A stretch of 64,000 bases of DNA from Scleropages formosus (taxonomy: Eukaryota; Chordata; Actinopteri; Osteoglossiformes; Osteoglossidae): positions 6,433,501 through 6,497,500 of the forward strand of contig NC_041827.1 of NCBI RefSeq assembly GCF_900964775.1, in the 5' to 3' direction. A program made the translations under genes and the position numbers. Below, piece after piece: positions 50,195 to 64,000 of the stretch. The number at the start of each line of letters is the position of its first letter. Within the stretch, counting starts at the first letter, position 1. The notes under the pieces are model-generated. The model searched no databases, had not been told where the DNA came from, and saw only the letters and a program-made list of their open reading frames with translations.

Positions 50195-50284
50195 TACATT
50201 TACTTTTACTCCTTTAGCTGCTGCTTTTCTCCAAAAACAGCTTCCAATTATTTATGCGTTTATACATCTGGGTAATTCTACCAG
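50195..50284 (-). repeat. SINE family C fragment cut by family B
   Basis: CTGCTTTTCTCCAAAAACAG to CCAGAGCAATTT, then the next SINE begins directly. Confidence 0.65.
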
Positions 50285-50745
50285 AGCAATTTACATTTAT
50301 TTATTTAGCAGATGCTTTTCTCCAAAGCAACTTCCAATGAACTCTATGTAAGTGTTATGAGCCCACACACCTTATTCACCGCGGTGACTTACACTGCTAG
50401 ATACACTGACTACTTACACTGGGTCACTCATTCATACATCAGTGGAACACACTCTCTCTGACACTCACACACTATGGGAGAACCTGATCAGCATGTCTTT
50501 GGAGTGTGGGAGGAAACCAGAGCACCCAGAAGCCTTACACTGCTAGATACACTACTTACACTGGGTCACTCATTCATACATCAGTGGAACACACTCTCTC
50601 TGTCACTCACATACTGTGGGGGAACCTGAACTGCATGTCTTTGGACTGTGGGAGGAAACCAGAGCACCCGGAGGAAACCCACGCAGACACGGGGAGAACA
50701 TGCAAACTTCACACAGACTAAGCAGGGATCAAACTCTGGAATTAC
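50285..50745 (-). repeat. V-SINE/DANA-like SINE, family B, with internal tandem duplication
   Basis: Two tandem units with a 146-bp period (starting CTTACACTGCTAG at 50388 and 50534) span the middle of the element; the units differ at several positions. Confidence 0.85.
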
Positions 50746-51094
50746 CACACTTGGGGTAATTCCAAAAGGACTGGAGTTTATTAAGGTTCTAATCAATAAG
50801 ACGGGCTGCTGTCTTATCCACAACCAATGACAATAACACTTTTAAGCACTAGTCTAACAGACCAACCCACTTCCAACCCACACAGCCCTTCCCCCCCTCA
50901 TGCACACTCCACTACCTCTTATGTCACTGTTCGGCAGTGTAAATAGGCGACTTTCATTGTGAAAGAGAATAACTTGAGTAAATCATGTTTGCTCCATAGG
51001 GTACTTCTGGTCAGCTAAACTCGCTTTGCATGCTTTGGTGATCATGCAGGCTAAACAATTAGCGTCAAACAGCTGTCAACAGTCTCTGTGAGAT

Positions 51095-51312
51095 GAAGGC
51101 AGGCTGTGGGTTCCAAATCCTCCAGATACTCTGGTTTCCTCTAACGCTAAGTGTGTTTAGTGTGTTTCACTGCTGCATGAATGAGTGACTAACTGTAACG
51201 TAGTATGTCTAGCGTGGTAAGTTTACATGGGTGAAAACGTGAGGGCTGATGCTAGTACAATGTTCAGTGGAAGTTGCTTTGAGAAAGTATCTGCTAAATG
51301 AATAAATGTAAA
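51095..51312 (+). repeat. Diverged family B SINE
   Basis: CTCTGGTTTCCTCTAACG and tail TATCTGCTAAATGAATAAAT. Confidence 0.65.
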
Positions 51313-51413
51313 TTGCTTTTCCTTTGCTCAGGTCCAGGTTTTGTGCTCACTACTTTAATTTATGCATTGGTTCTACCCCTACCTTGAATAACAGCTTTGT
51401 TAAACTCAGAACA

Positions 51414-52264
51414 TACAGTATTTTCTGAGAATGCAGAGTCTGCTTAATTAAGTAGATGTCATTTTTGCAGTCAGCATTTTATAGTTTTTGAAATATTCTG
51501 TTAAATTTTATTGATATGACCATCATTCGTCTTCATTAATACAATACAGTTCTTGTCTGCCATATGCTGTTATGATTTTTAACCACTCACTTTACTTCAT
51601 AAAATAGTTTTGCAGTTTTTATTAGTGATACAAATGACATTTTTACCAGTTATTTAACTGTTTTCATGCTACGTTTGAAATATATATTAAAATGCAGGTT
51701 TTTTCTATAGTTTATAAAAAACTAAGTGGTGCCCACCTGTGTGACTCTTTTGTCTGTCTGTGTGAGACTTCAGCTGCTAGTTGTGGTCATATTTTTTATA
51801 AATTTAGCAGGAATAAGCTTTTTTTACGTTCTAACTCAGAAAATAGGTTTCAAAATCTTCATTATAAGAAAAAGAAAAATTTTAGAGGAAACATCATACA
51901 TCTTTTCAGTTAAAAATAAAAGCACTAGGCAAAATGTTCAGAACATGATTTACTCCTCTGCATTATAGTCTAATATTTGACATTTAGGTTTGACTTTACT
52001 ACACCATAAAAATAAACAAAGGATATCAACAGGAGGTGATAAAAGTCAATAAATACATTACATGTAAATGTGTCATAAATATAATCTCACATTAATAGGC
52101 TTTATATAAATGTCCTATATATATAGCGTTTCATAAAAATATTTAAAACGAGGATATAATTCAGTTACTATAAGAAAAAAACACAGTAAAGTGTTACAAT
52201 ACTAATTATGTTCTATTTAAAAGCTTTTGAAAACCAGAATATATTGCAGAACCAACGTAAAATA
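51414..52264. other. AT-rich intergenic stretch
   Basis: No gene or recognised repeat. Could include distal slc25a20 3' UTR. Confidence 0.35.
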
Positions 52265-52270
52265 TTTATT
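52265..52270 (-). terminator. slc25a20: Putative slc25a20 polyadenylation signal
   Basis: Minus-strand AATAAA about 260 nt beyond the stop codon, in AT-rich sequence. Other AT-rich signals lie further on, so the site is a guess. Confidence 0.35.
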
Positions 52271-52528
52271 TCTCACAGTTCTCCTTCCCCTGTACATATT
52301 TTTTTCTCCATTTTGGATTATATCTTCCCTTGAGGCAGCATGCAGTTAAACAGATTACTGCTGTATACAACAGGTAGAAATAAAAAATAAATGGAAATAC
52401 ATCTAAATATCAGATTAAAACATGAACAATTATTTTCAGATTAAATAAAAGACATTCATGCCCATTGATTCCCCGTTTTTTTCCTTGGTAATTGCAAACT
52501 GAAGTTCCAAGGTGGACGATGACAAACA

Positions 52529-55500
52529 TCACCAGTCTGGAGCCAACCAGTTCAAAAGCTTCAGAGCCACTTCAAACCCGAGAAAACAGGCCTGTGGAAA
52601 ACCAAACATCACACACACGCTCAGTTGTTCGCTAACGTAGAATTGCGACACAAAACCTCCGTGTCGGCACAGTCTGTTATCACTGATGAAGTTTACCAAT
52701 GGCATTTATAGGGGCTTTTGGTCAGAAAAGCAGAAGACAGTATAGCAGTTAAGGACACAGACTTGGAAAGCTGATGATTTCATGTCCCAGGATGGACCCT
52801 GCTGTTACACCCATTAATAAACTACTTAACTTTCATTGCTTAAATAGAAATAACACGTATAAATTTGTAACGTTGTAAATCGTTTTGAATAAAAGTATTG
52901 ACTGAGTAAGAGGACGATAACAACGGTGCCGTTTACTATTTACAGTGAACTCAAGATGTATTGAAGAGCTGCAGGACTTACCGCATTGGCAGGGAATGCT
53001 CGGAGCATGACAGCATTGAAACCCTTATAGAGTCCACGCATACCTTCCTCTTGGACCAGCTGTCGGAGTACGTCCCACAGACCACTGTACCGACCCTCTG
53101 CAGCTGGTACACGTAAAGAGACCAAGTATTAGCCAAGTAAATCTGCATCCAAATCCCCCACCGTTGATATAATGCGCTTTTAGTATTGTTCTTGGTGATG
53201 TACATACTTTGGAGAAAAGCATCTGCTAAATGAATAAATGTAAATGTAAGCATGTGTGCACATACAAGCAGTTTAATGGTGCGGACCTCATTCAGACACA
53301 CTGATCATAACAAAATTAAATTAACTGAGTAAGTATAAAGTAAAGTTTGAAGAAAATAGAAAACATATTATATAACAAGTACAATTATTTAAAGGGGTGT
53401 GTGAGAGCTTTTCGAAGTAACAGGTACAGCACAGAAGTGGAAAAAGCAGCAGAACTAAATATTAAAAAGCTTAATCAGTGATATGTTAATAACTGTAATA
53501 CTTGAGGGTATATTCTATGTTGCCAGTACAAGGTTAGTTTAGGGGATGGGTGTCAAGAGTGGAATCTTAATGTCCATGTATGTCTACTGTCAACACCATA
53601 ATTTTGGAAAAACAAAGAAAAACGGCATACTTGAAAGTTGGCTTTCATACCCTTACCTGGAGCAAGTTTAATTGGTGAGAAAATGGGATAAAAATACTGA
53701 TCAGCAGAAAGAAATACAGCACTGTTCTTCATGTATAATGTCTACAGTTATACATGCTCAGGTCCAAAGTCAGGTATGAGAGAAAAGGGTTGACAGTCAG
53801 TTCATGCCCACGGTTTCTAAGTCTTCATACCTGTCTGGAAGTTGGACTTGAGTACATCTGGAGGAAGGGCAATCACCCAGTTAAAAATTCCTGCTGTACC
53901 ACCAGCCAAGAGGATCCTTGGAGTGCTGAGCTGATTCATGCTGGAAAATGTTAGTAAATTATTAAAATGAAATAGAGAGACAGAGAAAAATTGAGAAGGT
54001 ATTACTGCATGCTAACATTGCCATAATATAATACTTCTAACAAGGAATAAAAGATATGATCCTGACCTTTGACCTTCAGGAGTCAGAAGGTTCTTCACAT
54101 ACTCGTATGTCAGGAAGTACAAACCATTGGATGGCACATCTACAAAGTAGTGGTGTACCAAATCTTTTCAGTCATTTACACAATTGATACACATTCATGC
54201 TTTGAATTTTATCACTTAAAGTACACTGATAGTGTCTAAATCTTGTTAAAGTTGTACTTAAAGAATGAAAGAAAATTCTCTTGCTTAGTTTTTTATTGTT
54301 ATCCCATGCATTATAGTACACACTCATCAGAAAGAAACCAAAAATTATAAAACTATCACAATTAAAAATGGGAGTGTAAATTTTACATTTTAAAAAACAT
54401 TATTACATCTGTTTTTTAACTTTAATACTAAAATCTCATTCTGTCATTTTGGCATGTTAAAATTGATACAGTAATAAGTAAAGTATACTTGTGAATCCCT
54501 CTTTTTAGTAAATTGTAAGAAGTGTGATTTTTTTCAATACAAATGTGAAATCCAGTGGCAGAAACTTTGGGTAGCAATGCATAGATATGCATCTTGAAAA
54601 ATTAAAACACAGATACCGATTAAGACCAGAACTCTTTGTTACCTCTGATAAGTGTGAGAACTGTTCCTTTGTAGACACTGCGAATACCCTGCTCTTTATA
54701 AAGCCTGACAGCGCAATCCATGGGCCCAGTGTACTTCAGCTGTCCTGCCGTTGACTGTACCTGTTGCACACAGATAAACACACTAAATTCTGTCCTATGA
54801 TTGAATGAACCTACCTATTCGATTATTTCAACACTGTCCAGAGAACAGCTTGACTGTACACTGATTCCTGAAGTTACGAACATTCAAGTTACTCATTTTT
54901 GAAGATGGGAACGTTTTCAATCCCGATTATGCTCACAAACTGTGGACCCAGTGTACAGCAGTAATCCATTAGTTGAAGCATAGCCTCTTGCCTGCAGTAA
55001 ACACTTAATCCTTTCTCCTGGAGCCACAATCACTGTGGTGAAGACCCCTGCCAGCATCCCAGCCAGGTAAATCTGAGAGTAACTGATTGGCAAAGAGAAC
55101 ACCAAAGAATAACAGATGGAGATGGACAGTTAGTTACCAAGCTATGAATCACTTTTCATCAACAGTAACGCATCTGTTGGCGTCCATGACCTCATGAAGA
55201 GATCTTTCCCAGTTAAACCAATCTCTCAATTACTCTATCGTAAACACACACACGGCATGTCTGTACACCACTCTGCAATCTTTACTCTGCATCACTAACA
55301 AGGCCTCAGGCACTTATGTGCACAATCCTGCAAACCTGAGAGGAGTATTAGGATCTGGCTGCTGCAGCTGCTTCCCCAAGCCGTAGCCAAAGAAGCTGAT
55401 GGCCATCATAGGAGCCACGCCTGCCAATGGGGCGGCCATGCCTTTGTACAGGCCAAGGACTCCCTAAGGGCCAGAGAGGAGAGCCAAATTAGCCAGCTTT

Positions 55501-58481
55501 TAACCACAGCCTGACAAAGGTAACTGAAAACAGTCTATAATCAAAAATCTAAAATCACTGAATTTAAAAAAAAAAGCTTGTAATTGCCTCACCTCTTTTG
55601 ACACTGTCTTCCGAAAACAGTCATAAGCGCCACTGTAAAGAACATACTGATTGCAAGTCCCTCTAGGCTGAGTTTGAAGACGGACCTGTAGAGACAACAT
55701 AAAGTGAACGATTTAACGCTGTACGCTCTGTCCTCATGTAATAAATATTCAAGCTACCAACTATAGAAAATAGAAAGATCTTTTTCCTTTATTCTTTTTT
55801 AATTGTATTTTCTTCAGTTGTCACCTGCCTAAAATTCTGGTTTGGTGTGGCGTGAACGTTATCTGCGTTTCTGCTTGTAGGTGGTAGTTAGCAGTGGAAT
55901 GCATGCAAACTGAGTAGAACTGCAGGACTTAATCAATTCAACTCACTGCAACAATGTTCAATGTCCCTGTCTCGAGTTCCCGAGTTTTGGTGACTGGTGG
56001 TAGAATAACAAACTTTCCACATGTTTATGGGATTAAAAACTTCAGCATTCAGCAGGGATTTGCAGAGACAAGATATTTTCAGTCTTTTAAATCAGTTTTA
56101 CTAGTAGTCTCAGAGTTAATAATGTTGACGCAAAAGTCTCAGCATTATACTATTTAAAATGGCTTTATCTGAGACTTTTACAGAACCTGACACCAGCTGC
56201 ATCAAACAAACAAGCTGTTCTTCAGCACCTGTTTGTATGTATCTAAGTGCAGTCTATTGTGGGATACACTATTGTTTACTCTGAGCTGTGTGTCACTTTG
56301 GAGAAAAGCATCTGCCAAATAGGTAAATGTAAAAATTTACATTATTGTTATTATAAAAGCAAGTTCTGTGCATTCATTCATTAGTGTAGCTGAAGGTTAA
56401 CTCGTGCAGGATGTCTGAACCCCATCTACCCAGCTGATCCAAAGTTATGAGGTTACCAGCATATAACAACTGAAAAACTACTTTACTTACTATTTCATCA
56501 AAGGCCTACACTTTAGACAGCTACCAGCATCTAACATTTAGGATAGAGGTAAGATAGGATGGTACTTTATTAATCCCAGAAAGGAAATTCATAGGATTTT
56601 ACCAGTGACATCACGGTATCTTAACAATGTAATGAGGTACCCACTTATGCTCTGAAAAATTACATTAAAAAAATTAACAAATTCAACATTTACAATTTAC
56701 CGTTACACTAGAAAAAAAATGCAATTAAACAAGTGCACCGGCTCTAGCGTCACAAGACTGTGTGGAATCTGCTTTTCAGCGTTGAGCGACTAACAGGCCA
56801 TTGAGCGGTGTTATGGACGGAGGTGGCTGTTGGTGAGAAGAAGCCCTAAAAGCTCTTCTTTGTACGCTGCAGTTGAATAATCTGGCGACTAAAGGAGCTC
56901 ATGGTGATCACTTCATAGAGGGGATGGGAGCCATTGTTCAAAATAGATACAAACTTCCTCCTCATCCTGGCCTCCGCTACTGCCTCCACAGAGTTGAGGG
57001 TCAGATTCACGACAGACCCCACTTTTCCTACAGACTTTTTGAGTCTGTGGGTCTCACCAAAACCCGCCGTAACGGATGAAGATAAAAATACTCTTCTCAA
57101 CACAGTGAAGACTTGTTTCTCCTGATAAAGAAGAATGAGGGGAGGGCAGAGTCCCTGGCCTGGGGTGGAGAAGAAAAAAAAAATCCCTTCTGGCTAAACT
57201 GATAAGGAGTTTCTTTAAAAATTGATGTTGCTCAGTGGGGTTTTTTTTTTTTATTATTATTAATATGAGATTTTAAGTTAAACTAGGGGTTAAATTGTGT
57301 ATAGCGCGTTAGCGGCTTTTAAGAGGTACCCTGCAAGGCTCTTGGTGAATGTTTCACCCAAGGTTACTTAAAGCCTGTGAGAAAAGGGTCCATCTGTGCT
57401 TGGGGATCGTGACATTGTTAATCTTTAACTACGAGAGCACGAAGGGCGCGTTAAGCTTGTAAAGAGATGAAGCGTCCCGGGTGCGCGCGCCGTCGCCCAA
57501 CGTCGAGCGCGCGCTGGCTGCTGCGGCCCCAACGGCGCCTACGTTCCGCGCGCAGCTGCGCTTTCGCAGCTCAACGCTTCAGCGACATACAGAGCCGCCC
57601 AGAGCAGCCAAACTTTAAACAGGGAGTCGTACACGGAGGACTAGTCAGCCCCTCTCCACCGCTCCTCTCACTCGGGCTGCTTTTGCATTTCCCTCACAAC
57701 CACTTGTTTGTTCCTTCTCCTTTCTTTCACAACCGCGCGTTACCCGCACGATGCCACAGCGGGCCGCCGCCACCGCAAACAAGATGTACAGACAGGAGAA
57801 GGGCGGCTATTAATTTAAAGTTCAGGTATATTTTTTACGTTCAGGTACGCCCAAACGTGCATTTAACTCTTGCCCACTTTTTACGCTTACAAAACTATGG
57901 GTCATTTTCCGTTGAAAGGCGAGCTGTTCTCTTCACGCTGTGCGTTTTCATACATTCAGTCGTCACGCTCATTGGGGAAACCTGTCAGAGCTGTAAATTT
58001 CAATGGGAAACGGAGCGGCAGTTTGTCACGTGGACGGCGCTTCTAAATCGACCAAGTCCAAGCGAAGTGGTCAGTAGTGGTGATTGAAAGTGTTTCATTT
58101 AAAGCGTAGTCCAACTTTGTAATGCACAAGAATGCCACGAACCCCGCAATATTATTACACAAAACTCCTGCCACGGTGTAAAATTTACAGAACTTGTATC
58201 AAAGATTTAGTGCCGTACACATACTGATCAGTTCTGTATTTCACATTTAGGTACAGCCTAGTGCGACATAAGCCTCGATAATTTTGTTGCATTTCCGTAT
58301 GTTGTGATGTTGCATGTTTTGATGATATATTATAATATTTCGCTTCAAAGATTACACTGAAGATCACCTTAATCGTGTCTAGCGGATGTCCGGCGAATAA
58401 AAGACACGCTCCGCCGACCCCACCGGCAATGAAGTTCTTGAGCGGGGACACCGGCGGCTTCCTGAGCTCCGCTTCGTCCAT
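52529..58481 (-). CDS. slc25a20: Mitochondrial carnitine/acylcarnitine carrier, complete, 9 coding exons
   Basis: Six-helix mitochondrial inner-membrane carrier exchanging acylcarnitines for carnitine in fatty-acid oxidation. Exons 5' to 3' (minus): 58481-58368, 55685-55593, 55463-55336, 55082-54992, 54760-54643, 54139-54067, 53940-53831, 53103-52982, 52591-52529; 912 nt, 303 residues (human 301). Three carrier repeats are present with signatures [11 protein letters not shown] (32-42), [11 protein letters not shown] (132-142) and [10 protein letters not shown] (232-241). [30 protein letters not shown] and [14 protein letters not shown] match human SLC25A20. The third signature has N where human has R (KSRFQ). 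The intron after exon 4 starts GC rather than GT (CAG then GCAAGAGG); all others start GT. Intron 1 is 2.7 kb with a LINE relic and a CpG-dense block. A close paralog cannot be excluded, but the match is much better than to other SLC25 members. Confidence 0.92.
52735..52905 (+). repeat. Old SINE in slc25a20 intron 8
   Basis: GTATAGCAGTTAAGGACACA head and TCGTTTTGAATAAAAGTATT tail. Confidence 0.55.
53193..53246 (+). repeat. SINE tail fragment in slc25a20 intron 7
   Basis: CTTTGGAGAAAAGCATCTGC TAAATGAATAAATG only; 90 nt upstream of exon 8 on the gene strand. Confidence 0.65.
56265..56335 (+). repeat. SINE tail fragment in slc25a20 intron 1
   Basis: CACTTTGGAGAAAAGCATCT GCCAAATAGG. Confidence 0.6.
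56555..57130 (-). mobile_element. LINE 3' end relic in slc25a20 intron 1
   Basis: Minus-strand frame (56846-57103) reads [23 protein letters not shown], like the C-terminal end of fish Rex/RTE-group LINEs, followed by a 3' UTR ending GGGATTAATAAAGTACC on the gene strand. 5' truncated. Confidence 0.6.
57430..57830. promoter_or_regulatory. CpG-dense block in slc25a20 intron 1
   Basis: About 400 bp rich in CG dinucleotides (GCGCGCGCC, TCGAGCGCGCGC and many more) in an otherwise AT-rich neighbourhood, 0.6-1 kb inside intron 1. It may be an intronic CpG island or alternative promoter. A 206-codon plus-strand frame (57467-58087) crosses it but resembles no known protein. Confidence 0.4.
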
Positions 58482-59817
58482 CCCGGAGGGATCCTGCGGC
58501 CAAAGGCACACGGCGATGGGCCCCGATAGACTAACGCAGCACCGCCGCCTCCCACATCTCCAGGTAACACCCCCCGATCCGGCCAATTCTCTTCGCACAA
58601 CTTCTCTTCACCTCCATTTTACTTTTAAAAGAAATTCTTTCAAGACAAGATTTCGGTAATTTGGGAAACAGCGTCCTCTAACGACCGTATTTTACAGTCG
58701 CGTACATGGGAAGTAAAACTAATGCAGACTGGAAAAGTGATTTTATTGCTGGACCTTCTCATAATTGGATGTGAAATAAGTAGAGGAAAGAAACTGTTTT
58801 AAACAACAACAAATCAGTTTGATCGCTCTTTCACTTAAACTCTGACTACATTTTTATATATGTGCCGAGCCATCTAAAGAGGCAATAACAAAAATTAACA
58901 TGCAATTAAAATAGCAAGAAATGATAATTATAACTTCGGGACTGTCCGTGGTTCTGAAAGTAAGACCTGCCGCTTGTGACGTGTTCGTGCGGTAGGTTAT
59001 TACCATACAAACCACAGCGCTGACTTGCATTTATATTGTTAACTTCTCTACGTTGTTTTTTTTTTTTCTTTTTTACAGAATTGTAATGTACTGTATGGAG
59101 AATTATATTGTAATTTATTGTATAATGTATCCTGTGTCACAACTAACTATATATAACGAATATAAATAAAGAGGTAAAATTTTCTACGAGGATAAATATT
59201 TGTTAAAGTTGCCAATGTTTGCTTTTGAAAATGTGAACAAAAAAAAACATTCATTTTGAATAAAGACAGACACATATCCGAAGGACCGCTGCTGTTCTGT
59301 CTCGGTTCCTGAGTCGCTGGAGATGTGGCTGGCGGATGAATACCATTTTCACTGCACCAAGGTCACAAGCTGCACGTTTTGATCAAAAGTGTAAATGAAC
59401 CGATTACGACAGATGCAGAACAGAAACGGTAAAATGGCTAGAAGATGTTAGCAGTTGCTCCCTGTAAAGAAACTACCTCGGCAAGGGCATTGAATCGTCT
59501 ATGACGCCTAACCAGAGAGTGCTCGCTCTGTGAGAAGCAGGAAGGTGGAGGAGGTGAGAGGGGAGTGGAAGCGGAGCGTACTATTTACCGACGCGGACGG
59601 TTCTGGATAGGGAGGAGCCGTTCCACAGACAGGCCATCTTTGGTCGCGCTCTGTGGGAGGTGGACGTATTCACTTATAATTCTGATATAACAATTGGCAC
59701 GTATTTTCATATTCTCTGTATAACATCAGTCTGAATCGGTTCGACCGTGTGTTTGTGTACCTGTCTCCGAGATATCCTTGCATTTTCGTCGAAGACTGAA
59801 GACAGAAGGGATACGAC
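58482..59817. promoter_or_regulatory. Head-to-head region of slc25a20 and gdi1
   Basis: 1.3 kb between the two divergent start codons. GC-rich, CpG-containing DNA next to slc25a20 (58482-58620) and again before gdi1 (59470-59660) are probably separate promoters with 5' UTRs; the AT-rich middle holds no recognised repeat or gene. Exact start sites are not visible. Confidence 0.5.

Positions 59818-64000
<4,183 letters not shown>

Overview
The window is nuclear DNA of a ray-finned fish, seen from multi-exon vertebrate genes with GT-AG introns, a moderately AT-rich background and dozens of tRNA-derived SINEs of types common in fish (V-SINE/DANA-like copies with the CTTTGGAGAAAAGCGTCTGC-type tail and a second family with a GGTGGCGCAGTGGGTTGG head). 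An osteoglossomorph or other early-branching teleost is only a guess. No virus-like element was recognised.

Six protein genes have complete reconstructed reading frames and one runs off the right edge. From left to right: repeat-rich DNA without a supported gene (1-7500); rpl10 (+, 7655-10379) with two SNORA70 copies in its introns; dnase1l1 (-, 11589-14821), tail-to-tail with rpl10; a repeat-rich gap (14.8-23.7 kb); a rhamnose-binding lectin with four SUEL domains (+, 23775-31067); atp6ap1 (-, 32587-38926); a second repeat-rich gap with a broken Tc1-like transposon (39-42.8 kb); tafazzin (-, 44472-47868); another SINE cluster (49.3-51.3 kb); slc25a20 (-, 52529-58481); and the first four coding exons of gdi1 (+, 59818-63109), head-to-head with slc25a20.

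The set RPL10, DNASE1L1, TAFAZZIN, ATP6AP1, GDI1 is the conserved cluster of human Xq28. Here the tafazzin-atp6ap1 pair is inverted as a block relative to its neighbours, and two genes absent from the human cluster (the lectin and slc25a20) lie among them. The genes are mostly housekeeping: cytosolic ribosome, V-ATPase accessory subunit, two mitochondrial inner-membrane functions (cardiolipin remodelling and acylcarnitine import) and Rab recycling. The lectin is the accessory, immune-type gene. All exon joins were worked out by hand from splice sites and reading phase; every complete gene closes with its total coding length divisible by three and the expected family length.
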